Origin: Tenacibaculum piscium
GTDB taxonomy: Bacteria > Bacteroidota > Bacteroidia > Flavobacteriales > Flavobacteriaceae
Direction of reading: 5' to 3'
Length of the DNA stretch: 64,000 nucleotides
Assembly: GCF_021390715.1 (NCBI RefSeq)
Contig: NZ_JAJGWT010000007.1
Location: 296-64,295 of the forward strand
Shown here: one piece after another, positions 58,001-64,000 of the stretch
How positions within the stretch are numbered: position 1 is the stretch's first letter
Layout: each line of letters begins with the position of its first letter
Made by a program: the position numbers and the translations under genes
Notes under the pieces: model-generated
Database searches by the model: none
Seen by the model: only the letters and a program-made list of their open reading frames with translations
Told to the model about the DNA's origin: nothing

Positions 58001-61000
58001 CTTTTAGTATAAATGATGGAGTAACAACAAAAACACAATCATCAAATGAATTTAAAAATTTATCCGCAGGAGATTATAAAATAACAGTTTTTGATGGTTT
58101 TGGTTGTAAATTAGAAAAAGATGTTACAATTAAAGAAAAAATTACAGCAACAGTAACTCAAATAGATGAAACTTGTACTAAAGGAAGTTTAACAATATCA
58201 AATGCAAAAGGCGGAAGCGGTTCGGGTTATGTTTATGCCGTTGTAAAAGATGGAAATACACTTGGTGCTTTCACTCTAATAACAAATCCAATAACAAAAA
58301 TTGAAAATTTAGATGCAGGAAAATATCATATTTATGTAAGAGATAATAACGGAACAGGAACTTTAGGAACTGATTATTGTGAATATCCAGAAACAAAAGA
58401 AATAACTAAAATTGCAGAATTAAAAGCAACAGCAAAAACGCCAATACAACCAAAATGTAATGGTAAAACTGGTAGTGTTGTTTTTGAAATATCAGGAGGA
58501 AAAACGCCTACTTATGTTTTAAAGAAAGGAACAACTGTAATAAATTTAGTATCACCAATATCAGTAAATATAACAGGAAATACACATACAATTTCTGGTT
58601 TAGCTGATGGAAATTATACAATTACTGTAAAAGATGAAAATAATTGTTCTAAAACTATAACTCAAATAATTGAAGCTCCAGATAAATTAACTGGCGGTTC
58701 AGCAACACCGATAGATTTTACTTGTAAAACACTAAAAGGAGGAATTGATTTTGTGAATCCTAACGGAGGAACAGGCGTTTATACTTTTTCTTATAAATTA
58801 GACACAGCACCTGTTACAGATTTTCAACCAGTTGTAGGAAATCAGCAGTTAGGTCTAGATGCAGGAACTTATAATATTAAAGTAAAAGATGCTAATAATT
58901 GTGAAATATCTTTAAACGATGTTACAATTAATCCAGAACCAATAGCACCAACATTAACAAAATCGGTAGCTTATAATTGTGATGGAAAAGGAACGATTAC
59001 AGTAACAGCAACGCCATCGGCAGTATTGCCAATAATATATACGTATAGTTTAGACGGAGCAACGCCACAAACAGGAGCTAATCCAAATGTTTTTGCTGAT
59101 TTAGATGCAGGTTCTTATACGGTATCTGTAGGTTATGGAAGTGATTGTTTTACAGATATTGATGTAATTGTAGCGGTAAATCAAGAATTTACGGCAAGCA
59201 TAACAGGGCAAACAAATCCTGTGTGTAAAGATAAAACGAACGGTAAAATTGAAGTAACGGCTTCTTTTCCATCAGTAACACCAACATCTTTTGAATATTC
59301 TACGGATAATGGAACAAATTGGAATACAGCAACTATAAACCCATTTATAATTGATGGATTTAATGGAGGAACTCACACAATAAAAGTTCGCCCAACAGGA
59401 GAAACATCAACAGCTTGTGATGTTACTTTAACTAAAACATTATCAAACCCAACAGCGGTAGTTGTAAGTCTATTAACAAAAGTAACTAAAGAAATTACTT
59501 GTGATCCAGCAACAGGTGCTACCATAACATTATTCGCGGGTGGTGGAAACGGAACTCCTTATACTTTTGAATTGTTTGATGGAGCTACTTTAAAAGAAAC
59601 GACATTAGCAGGTGTAAATACATTTACTGATGTTGCAGTCGGAAATTATACGATTAAAGCAAAAGATTCAGCAGGTTGTAAATCAGATGCTTTCCCGATA
59701 GAAGTTAAAGCTAAAAAAGACATCGAATTTACATTAAAACCACAATATTGTTATGATGCAACTATCGGAAACGGAACTATCATTGTTGAAATAACTAATG
59801 GAAATGGCAATTATCAAATTAAAACAAATACAGGTACTTGGCAAAATTTAACGCCAACATCAACTACGCCTTTACAATACACACTTACAGGTTTATCGCC
59901 AAAAGAACATACAATTACAGTAAGAGATAAATCGAATTGTGAAGTAGAAAAAAAGGTAACTATTTATCCTGAATTATCGGCTAAGGCAACACCAACAAAT
60001 ATTAGTTGTAACGATGGTAAAATTACAATTACAGCAAAAGGCGGTGATGGAAATTATCAATATACGGTAACATCAGCAACAACGACAGATATTGTAAGTA
60101 ATACTAATGAAATAACAATAACAAAGCCAGAAACTTATACGGTTACTGTAAAAGATAAAAATGGCGGTACAAATGCGTGTTCAGTTTTTTTATCAATACC
60201 TATAAAAAATATAACGCCTGTTGCAATTACAACAACAGCAAATCAACCACAATGTAACGGAAATAAAGGAAGTATTGATGGTAAAATTACTGCAAATACT
60301 GGGCAAGCTCCTTTTACAATTACATTAAAAGATAATTTAAATGCTGTAATAGAAACTTTAACCAATCACACGTTACCAGAATTTAGTTTTAATAATATTC
60401 CTGCGGGAACAGGTTACAAAGTAGAAATTACAGATAATCTTACTTGTACAGATATTAAAACATTTGATTTAATAGAATTACCATCAATAGTTCTTAATAT
60501 TGAACCTGTCTTACCAGATAATTGTACTACAGATATAGCAAATACAGGTTTTGACTTTAATTTTGGAAGTTTAACTTTAGCTGATTACGCTCCTTATACT
60601 TTACAATACACTTTAGATGGAGATAACGGTACAGGTTGGACAAATATGAATACGCTTACGTCTTCATTAAGTGTAGCACCACATCCAACACCTGGAGATA
60701 ATTTATATAGTATAAGAAATTTAGCCCCAGGTTCACAACATACACCAGCAATTAGAATTTTAAATGCAGATGCTACTGTACGTTGTGAATTAAAAAACGG
60801 TGTTTTTGTGATGCCTTATAGTGTAAATGGTGTAAAAATAGATATTCAAGTGGTTGCGGGTGATTGTACAACAGGATATACTATAACAGTTGAAGCAATT
60901 GATGGAGTTGGTCCTTTTGAGTTCTCTTTAACGCCAGACCCTATTTATCCATCAACACTTCCAGGTGATTTAACTTGGTATGATGCTGAAGACACTACTT

Positions 61001-64000
61001 TATCACCAACTAATACAAATGCCCCTGGTTCTAATTATAGAAGAAAAATATTTACAAATATAATTCCAGAAGTCGAGTATGATTTTTATGTAAGAGATAA
61101 AAGTACTAGTTGTATTGCTGAAGCAAAAGATCAGGCAATGACTCCTGCATCAGATTTTGATGTTGCTATAACACCAATAGTTACAAGTCAATCATGTCCT
61201 GGAATTACTAATAACGGTGAATTATCATTTAAAATAGAAGATACTGATGGCGTTTTAAATGGTAAAGAATTAAATTGGCAATTATATGATGGTCTTAATG
61301 ATATTCCTTTAACAGGAATAAATGGTACAATATCAAATACACAAGGATATCCTTTTACATTAAATACAGTATTAGCACCAGAGCCTTTATTACAAGGGTT
61401 GTCATCTGGTTTATATTTTATTGTTATTGAAGATGCAAATAACGGTACAGCTCCTAATGTTTGTAAGTGGGGAAGTAAAGATGTCCAAATATTTAAAGGA
61501 ACTCCTTTTGTTGGTAACTTAAATAAACTAAAAGATATTACCTGTGCTTCACCTGGTCAAATCAGAATTGATGGCGTAACAGGAGGTTTTGGAGATTATA
61601 CTTATACCGTTACAGGAATTACAAATTCAACACAAGTAACGCCAATAACAATTCCAACAGGAAAAAGTACTTTTGATGTTACTTATGCCGATGTAACAGA
61701 TAAATCTTTAGATGTTGAAGTTACTATTTTAGTTACTGATAAAAATCAATGTTCTTTTGAATTACCTAAAGTAACCTTAAAAGTAAGCGAAAACCCAACA
61801 ATTAATTCTGTAACGGTAAATAGTTGTGGAGCTGTAAATTCTATTGATATTAATACAACAGGCGGATTAGCTCCTTATCAATATTCATTAGATGGAATTA
61901 ATTTTCAAGCACCAGTAAGCACAGCAGACCATACAATGAATGTTGTTGATGGAAATCAAACATTAACAGTAAAAGACGCAAACGGTTGTATTGCTACTGC
62001 TACATTTAATGTTCATCCTGATATTACTTTTGATATTGATAACATAACAGTACCAGATTGTAATACTATCAATAATTCAGCGGATAATGCAACAGCAACG
62101 ATAACCGTAAATACAGGTTCAGGAGATTATCAATATAGTTTAGATGGTGTTTTACCGGCTGTAGATATTACAGGAACTACGGTTACTTTTCCTACAACTT
62201 TAACACCAGGGAATCATACTATTAAAATTATTGATAAACTGAATATTGCTTGTACATTAGAGAAAACATTTACAGTATCAGAACCGATAAAACCTAGTTT
62301 TAAAGCGAATATCACAAAAAATAACAGTTGTAATGGAGCTAATGGCGGGGAAATAACGGTAACAAGTACTGAAGCTTTAACATATACTATAAATCCAGCA
62401 GTAGTAGGAAGTTTTGATAATATAACAAATATATTCTCAGCTTTACCACCAAATACCTACACTGTAACAGGAACAGGAACTAACGGTTGTACAACTGAAA
62501 TTAAAGATATAATAATAACAGAATTTAAAGCAATAAAAGTACCTACACCAACAGTAGCAAATGGAGGTATAACAGAGTTTGCGTGTACAACAGGAAACAC
62601 AAGAAACAGTGCAATTGTAAAAGTTGATAAAACAGCCATAACAGAAGGAAGTGGAACTTATACAAAAGCAGAATTTGTATTTACGCCAAACGGTGGAGGA
62701 GCAGTAGTAACACCACCCGCTTCATCAAACTTTGAATTTACTACGGATAATGTTTTAGGTGGAACAGTTGATATTACTGTTTATGATGACCAAGGGTGTA
62801 AAGGAAAAACATCAGCAACAATAGCTGCTTTTACACCGATTGCAGATTTATTAGCAATACCAAAAACAGCAATCACTTGTTCAACAAATGAAAGTATTGA
62901 AGTAACATTTACAGGAATTGCAACGGAAATTAAAGTCGTAGATGCTAATGGAATTAATTATGATTCAACGCCAGCAACAGCAACAGCAACAGCATCAGTA
63001 TTTACAAATTTACCAGTAGGAAAATACACGATAACTATTAAAAATGATAAAGGTTGTGAATTAACTACTTATCATACAGTAACGGCAATTCCTGCTTATA
63101 CTATTCTTCTTTCAGATAAAATAGATACATCTTGTATAAATTCAAGTACAGGAAGTATTAAGTTTGATGTTAAAGATTATGTAGGGAATTATGATTATAC
63201 AATAACAGGAGCTACATTAGGAACTGCAATTACAGGAACAGGAACAGGGACAATACCAGCAGGAACACCAAAAGAAATTACAGGTTTAAAAGCTGGAGAT
63301 TATACTGTTAATATAACAACAGGAACTATAAACTGTACAGTTACTCCAATAGATTTTAAAATTGAAGATGCTCCAGCAGTTTTAAGTGTAGAAGCAGAAG
63401 AAACATCAGCAGTACAATGTAAAGATGATGCAAATGCAACAATTACTGTAACCGAAACAAAAGGCGGTTGGGGTCGTTATGAATATCAATTAGAAGATGC
63501 TTCGGGAATAGTTTTAGGTTATGATTTCACAACAAATACAACGAATAAAATATTTACAGGTTTATCTCATGGAACTTATAAAGTTAGCGTAAGAGATGCT
63601 TTAGGTTGTATTGTTCCTTCTAATGATATAATAATTACAAACCCAACAGAAGTTAAGTTTACAGTAACCAAAGATGATACGGTTTGTGATGTAAATATCG
63701 CAGGAAGTATTACTGTTGATTTAAAAGATGCAGTATCAGGATTAGCAGGCGGAAAAGCTCCTTATACTTATACTTTAACAGATGATGCCTCAACGCCAAA
63801 TGTAAAAACAGTAACTATAACCGATACAGAATACACATTTACAGGTTTATCAAAAGCAAATTATACGGTAAGCGTAAAAGATGCGAATTTATGTAAAGGA
63901 ACAGGTGCGGATATAAAAATCTTTGATGATATTGTATTTACATTAGAAGAAACAAAGAAAATTGATTGTTCAGTATCGACTGACGCAGTTTACAATATAA
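49030..64000 (+). CDS. sprB: Giant gliding adhesin, SprB-like, 3' end beyond the window
   Basis: The reading frame is open for at least 4,990 codons from ATG at 49030; sampled rows across the gene remain in one frame. Expected total for this family is over 6,000 residues, so roughly a quarter is missing. Order: signal peptide MIKKILLLASLFFTLISFSQ; a unique N-terminal domain (about 25-450); a DUF11-like repeat (about 450-590, IKLVKTAVDATNTPITSEVA); an Ig-like segment with CGGDVELSAGAGFDSYEW; then Cys-containing SprB repeats of about 87 residues from residue 918. It is very rich in Thr, Asn, Gly and Lys. It should be secreted by T9SS, move along the cell surface and drive gliding. Gene name by family resemblance and synteny. 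Confidence 0.9.
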   Translation, partial: MIKKILLLASLFFTLISFSQKIDASLEHLREGESVMMERTMPLPLGQRPSGFTQSDIDKSSAGMDLTLRGNMTFIGNNNLSVDVKKTRDFRELNKAFDLYRYPYILNNGSVYTGNETPNDSYDLDLYIYQNGNIRQDLGNGSAYMDYVDVDGSVDENGDGKDDTFSSSTSTLSLPNCSRVAYAGLYWAGVYPREHWLTTTNPLRSDDYDKIKFKYPSSTTYKNITADETIYNNNEPYICFKDITTEVQAEVNPNGVYTAANIRATRGVDHYRGLGGASGWVMIVVYENDNESSKKFSVFDGFADIHGETKDASGNVITPANEAEITFLNFKTIPKGPVNVELIMAALEGDKAIPGDNYQIKNAANNYVNVFNTISPQDNFFNGSISVFDTYLAGRNPASTNTLGFDIDHIKINNPNNSIIGNNETSLDVKFTTGGDVYWPFLNAMSVEVVEPEIKLVKTAVDATNTPITSEVALGGEVYYNITFQNIGTDNAKNTVIVDELKTTVDFKDIPGNIEVSDSRISYTYEASTTLNGGGGKLTFTVPDDLVKINGAEYTIKIKVNATSDCSKLRDACSNKVKNQAFATYERDESKLSTSNPGYVDGYNELTTASYAGLEPTCNLGVQGTTNFVIDTSNCKGSIQLLCGGDVELSAGAGFDSYEWINIAKPAIVLATTQNYKAIEAGTYQVTAIAPSGCTDRIETIEVIGDNLATNPLEPFADQILTSCTSNTEELAEIYLCGTADFREIILPFGASLATTVKWFKLDEKKPCDPTKPTELPTTTSNCANIATGCSWDEIRTKTGRELSKKFDKKGQYKLEVLYDGQCPKTYYFNVFSGALKPKFDKKNIVCGANGSIVVNGVPDRYEYQLTYPSGTTTIGFQDSNEFKNLSEVGNYDITIKLKGSTLASCSFDYIVKIDEQALGLTVAPEFNAGCDGKAIITAQVNGTLPGNYIYTLLNSVGGVIETKAATPDRSVTFEVTNAGLYSVKVATTTTTCTETVTTRVIKPTPLTLTAVATKNITCTAGSSDGIITLAGANGVPNATGDKYSYALLSINGTAVSPKTYFTDTTYNVVNGKEGIYVFEVIDSNNCTATSTAKISVEAPLQFTHKETQVNCNKKGTITVDVTKNTGYKLKYSIDNKVTWQSSSFFDGLDVTTAATLYTVYIRATKGTYQCNYQISDIEITEATGLTNGSAVATGLSCGTQNNPEGKIKFTAPTGGTAPYTYFYKHSLDTNFTSTGNTSVNVSKTGKYEAKVEDANGCSLDLIIKDEITALPTPLTIEHEILICGNTATVIITPKDPSYTYSIDGTNFQASNVFKNVAQNWYKFSIKYGKSCTVESQYVSLYGQPFTGRFISKTDSDCSGSDNGTITINASNIQGGSYEYSTDGGTTWEETGDNPYRIVGLEAKEHHLKIREVIGTAPNVISCEKDLGKYTIGEPDKLELIEPKITTDATCTTGATITVEAKGGNPPYKFSIDGGASWEPENGIYASDKYKFTNVKAGDYQVMLLDSKKCDECGCTDNPFENGSFENHYYANSSSAGYLTTREENIPGWDTTEPKRNEIEIWYNGFQGVKAFDGDDFAELNANEVGSLYQEFCTKPGDKITWSVAHRGRSGTDVATVKIGKSLATADIKKTMSDGNTAWGEYSGTYTVPVGQTTTVIAFEAVSSVGGASYGNFIDGVKIEINRKTCVLKDIEVKAPAGVTHSAEVTNSCYDNSKNPEIKITALTGIAPYQFSIDGGTTWETPTDVNDTEFIFNNTNGLILPTTTAKDYTIQIKDGGGCESPVSKVTINPKVKITTAKTPKNCKDDATITITASGGVGNYVYEINPSAGTTIAGNKITVTNADISYTVKVKDNNGNTEFCTAEEIVKITEIKKPVITNITATELDCTVNTKASISFEVSEGKAPFKYTVNGGTSKPITGNTHTISGLDAGTYKIIVTDANGCKSLEKIQKIKKLVALTGGSAVGTDLGCSGDIDAIKNYDGTGFIWSLPGIWSSGAITFTEPTTGTAPYTYYYKKDGDTDFTLVQGDSVSGLPLGYNPKDTTYNTKVVDAKGCSIPLDDVTIKVPEDTGNNNHTYTHNCDGSVDVVLQPYDPTYIYIVDGKPAQSGNNVFEKIRSNNLYYMIFSQEGCLLYMSLTWDGVFFENKLLQAKIVEQNNVPVPVCAGGKGSVKVEAFTKNGSTEVPYQPNFEYSLDDGATWAESVGNPYTITGLSIGDNTIKIRKRKEDLAVGEEHCNNIELKKTVVEIPVIEIEATATPIGCLTLTSTITPKVKNSSYFKYLDYELLDSLGNSFTPKKIAEHRDSTKPNFTNIPVGKYKMVAKWLGNSYESFLLGCKSAPIDVEVEAPKDIKFTATPSVCHKGSDATITVDVTEGNGNYRYVQYNKNGIKPPTQQQTSNVFTGLSAGTHTITVFDGKGCSKTIEDIVINPQLKVSATTTQASCKDGTLTITASGGKDTNYVYAVVAKDATAPTVFSATKPTEIKEGTWDIYVRDNGGTGTLGTDYCQAKLTTNEVTKIPNPTIDTVTAIQPKCFGEKGTINVTVSGGTTDYTVTLTGLLGTTSVQPQTGNSLNYEFKDLVADTYTIKVVDANTCESAEKTQEIKVPSALKDGKAIATDLACGVSGGSITFTNPTGGTPDPTTGNYTFYYKENIASVTNYTPVLGNNTNTVTVTNLSAGDYLTKVVDYEGCSLDLNTVTNPITIKPLPTVPIFDPTTITYNCDGTATIQVTPTPAYNYMLDKDKTTTNNTGVFTAVTPGSHTVSVDYGSNCSTDIIVEVKANQGFTAIITGETNPVCKGAANGKIEVTASFPSVTPTSFEYSTDGTTWITVNSNKVTIDGFNAGTPDITHTINVRPTGKTSPSACDVTLTKILTNPTEVKVTKAPHTKITCTSTTSTITPTASGGNGGTYTYTVESLDNLGNSLSPKVISSTLTGLSAGKYNVVAKDKLGCPSEALEVVIADKEDVEFTATASACHTGSDASIKVTNITGNDTNFTFSINDGVTTKTQSSNEFKNLSAGDYKITVFDGFGCKLEKDVTIKEKITATVTQIDETCTKGSLTISNAKGGSGSGYVYAVVKDGNTLGAFTLITNPITKIENLDAGKYHIYVRDNNGTGTLGTDYCEYPETKEITKIAELKATAKTPIQPKCNGKTGSVVFEISGGKTPTYVLKKGTTVINLVSPISVNITGNTHTISGLADGNYTITVKDENNCSKTITQIIEAPDKLTGGSATPIDFTCKTLKGGIDFVNPNGGTGVYTFSYKLDTAPVTDFQPVVGNQQLGLDAGTYNIKVKDANNCEISLNDVTINPEPIAPTLTKSVAYNCDGKGTITVTATPSAVLPIIYTYSLDGATPQTGANPNVFADLDAGSYTVSVGYGSDCFTDIDVIVAVNQEFTASITGQTNPVCKDKTNGKIEVTASFPSVTPTSFEYSTDNGTNWNTATINPFIIDGFNGGTHTIKVRPTGETSTACDVTLTKTLSNPTAVVVSLLTKVTKEITCDPATGATITLFAGGGNGTPYTFELFDGATLKETTLAGVNTFTDVAVGNYTIKAKDSAGCKSDAFPIEVKAKKDIEFTLKPQYCYDATIGNGTIIVEITNGNGNYQIKTNTGTWQNLTPTSTTPLQYTLTGLSPKEHTITVRDKSNCEVEKKVTIYPELSAKATPTNISCNDGKITITAKGGDGNYQYTVTSATTTDIVSNTNEITITKPETYTVTVKDKNGGTNACSVFLSIPIKNITPVAITTTANQPQCNGNKGSIDGKITANTGQAPFTITLKDNLNAVIETLTNHTLPEFSFNNIPAGTGYKVEITDNLTCTDIKTFDLIELPSIVLNIEPVLPDNCTTDIANTGFDFNFGSLTLADYAPYTLQYTLDGDNGTGWTNMNTLTSSLSVAPHPTPGDNLYSIRNLAPGSQHTPAIRILNADATVRCELKNGVFVMPYSVNGVKIDIQVVAGDCTTGYTITVEAIDGVGPFEFSLTPDPIYPSTLPGDLTWYDAEDTTLSPTNTNAPGSNYRRKIFTNIIPEVEYDFYVRDKSTSCIAEAKDQAMTPASDFDVAITPIVTSQSCPGITNNGELSFKIEDTDGVLNGKELNWQLYDGLNDIPLTGINGTISNTQGYPFTLNTVLAPEPLLQGLSSGLYFIVIEDANNGTAPNVCKWGSKDVQIFKGTPFVGNLNKLKDITCASPGQIRIDGVTGGFGDYTYTVTGITNSTQVTPITIPTGKSTFDVTYADVTDKSLDVEVTILVTDKNQCSFELPKVTLKVSENPTINSVTVNSCGAVNSIDINTTGGLAPYQYSLDGINFQAPVSTADHTMNVVDGNQTLTVKDANGCIATATFNVHPDITFDIDNITVPDCNTINNSADNATATITVNTGSGDYQYSLDGVLPAVDITGTTVTFPTTLTPGNHTIKIIDKLNIACTLEKTFTVSEPIKPSFKANITKNNSCNGANGGEITVTSTEALTYTINPAVVGSFDNITNIFSALPPNTYTVTGTGTNGCTTEIKDIIITEFKAIKVPTPTVANGGITEFACTTGNTRNSAIVKVDKTAITEGSGTYTKAEFVFTPNGGGAVVTPPASSNFEFTTDNVLGGTVDITVYDDQGCKGKTSATIAAFTPIADLLAIPKTAITCSTNESIEVTFTGIATEIKVVDANGINYDSTPATATATASVFTNLPVGKYTITIKNDKGCELTTYHTVTAIPAYTILLSDKIDTSCINSSTGSIKFDVKDYVGNYDYTITGATLGTAITGTGTGTIPAGTPKEITGLKAGDYTVNITTGTINCTVTPIDFKIEDAPAVLSVEAEETSAVQCKDDANATITVTETKGGWGRYEYQLEDASGIVLGYDFTTNTTNKIFTGLSHGTYKVSVRDALGCIVPSNDIIITNPTEVKFTVTKDDTVCDVNIAGSITVDLKDAVSGLAGGKAPYTYTLTDDASTPNVKTVTITDTEYTFTGLSKANYTVSVKDANLCKGTGADIKIFDDIVFTLEETKKIDCSVSTDAVYNI
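51781..53580 (+). repeat. sprB super-repeat 1 (seven modules)
   Basis: Residues 918-1517. Module anchors in order: NAGCDG, NITCTAG, QVNCNK, GLSCGTQ, LICGNT, DSDCSG, DATCTTG. Each module starts with one Cys and ends with another before an acidic strand (for example SNNCTA, ANGCSL). This super-repeat is followed directly by the inserted domain. Confidence 0.75.
53581..54120 (+). other. Jelly-roll-like domain inserted between sprB super-repeats 1 and 2
   Basis: Residues 1518-1697 do not follow the SprB module pattern. They read NPFENGSFEN, then NIPGWDTTEPKRNEIEIW, GVKAFDGDDFAELNANE, LYQEFCTKPGDKITWSVAHR and NFIDGVKIEI, the pattern of beta-sandwich carbohydrate-binding-like domains found in other flavobacterial surface proteins. 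Probably a ligand-binding head within the fibre; ligand unknown. Confidence 0.7.
54121..56064 (+). repeat. sprB super-repeat 2
   Basis: Residues 1698-2345. Anchors: TNSCYD, KNCKDD, ELDCTV, DLGCSG, THNCDG, VPVCAG, PIGCLT. It is 1,944 bp long, longer than the others because of extra residues in the GLGCSG/IWSLPGIWSSG module and in the last module. Confidence 0.75.
56065..57906 (+). repeat. sprB super-repeat 3
   Basis: Residues 2346-2959, 1,842 bp. Anchors: PSVCHK, QASCKD, QPKCFG, DLACGV, TYNCDG, NPVCKG, KITCTS. It shares 69 identical nucleotides with super-repeat 4 in module 6. Confidence 0.8.
57907..59718 (+). repeat. sprB super-repeat 4
   Basis: Residues 2960-3563, 1,812 bp. Anchors: ASACHT, DETCTK, QPKCNG, DFTCKT, AYNCDG, NPVCKD, EITCDP. 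Very close to super-repeat 3 in modules 1, 2, 3, 5 and 6. Confidence 0.8.
59719..60480 (+). repeat. sprB super-repeat 5, first three modules only
   Basis: Residues 3564 onward. Modules 1-3 continue the order (PQYCYD, NISCND, QPQCNG), then the pattern stops at IELPSIVLNIEPVLPDNC. After 60481 single diverged SprB modules continue to the window end, without the seven-module order being recognisable. Confidence 0.7.

Noticed and set aside
49030..64000. Possible frameshift or pseudogene in sprB
   Set aside because: The frame is the same at all sampled positions from the start to the right edge, and each sample gives module-like sequence.

Overview
The window comes from the chromosome of a marine-type member of the Flavobacteriaceae (Bacteroidota), near Tenacibaculum or Polaribacter. 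Three things point there: the 5' end of a 16S rRNA gene at the left edge, very AT-rich DNA with TAnnTTTG (-7) promoter motifs, and a SprB-type gliding adhesin locus with type IX secretion (T9SS) partners. Genus is not certain from the sequence alone.

Layout. 1-273 is the start of a 16S rRNA gene leaving to the left, preceded by its leader and a repeat-bearing spacer. 1.1-11.5 kb is mostly housekeeping: a dicarboxylate/amino acid symporter, a DUF937 protein, a small membrane protein, a parE-parC-mscS operon and guaB. 11.7-26 kb is an iron-acquisition region. It holds an imelysin / di-heme oxidoreductase / imelysin operon (+), an FbpABC-type ferric iron ABC transporter (-), and a TonB receptor / HTTM protein / imelysin operon with a DUF4856 lipoprotein upstream (-). 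26.3-35.4 kb carries a 5'-nucleotidase-like lipoprotein, a secreted metallopeptidase-like protein coupled to HMG-CoA lyase, a PAP2 phosphatase, an ArnT-like glycosyltransferase, valS and a DUF1573 protein. 35.7-44.6 kb carries an aminotransferase, murB, a 1.2 kb gene-free block of repeats, an orphan polytopic membrane protein, coaD, ddl, a PASTA protein, an RluD-type pseudouridine synthase and cmk. 44.9-64 kb is a gliding operon: a sprC-like T9SS cargo, a PorP/SprF-like outer-membrane protein with SPOR-like tail, and a giant sprB-like gene still open at the right edge (at least 4,990 codons).

The iron genes look like one functional unit. Imelysin lipoproteins and the TonB receptor would act at the cell surface or outer membrane, the di-heme protein may handle redox chemistry, and FbpABC would import ferric iron. 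In the gliding operon, the outer-membrane PorP/SprF-like protein is expected to help export or anchor the adhesin.

Most notable structures: (1) the adhesin is built from about 600-residue super-repeats, each of seven different SprB modules in fixed order, with a jelly-roll-like domain inserted exactly between super-repeats 1 and 2; (2) a six-unit array of paired hairpins at 38 kb; (3) a transposase-less element with 13-bp terminal inverted repeats and TAA target duplications, one copy of which interrupts that array and so reveals its empty site; (4) a roughly 100-bp element present twice, 34 kb apart, both times directly after a terminator; (5) ACAAGGGGTT palindromes between genes. No complete transposase, CRISPR array, phage or tRNA gene was seen.
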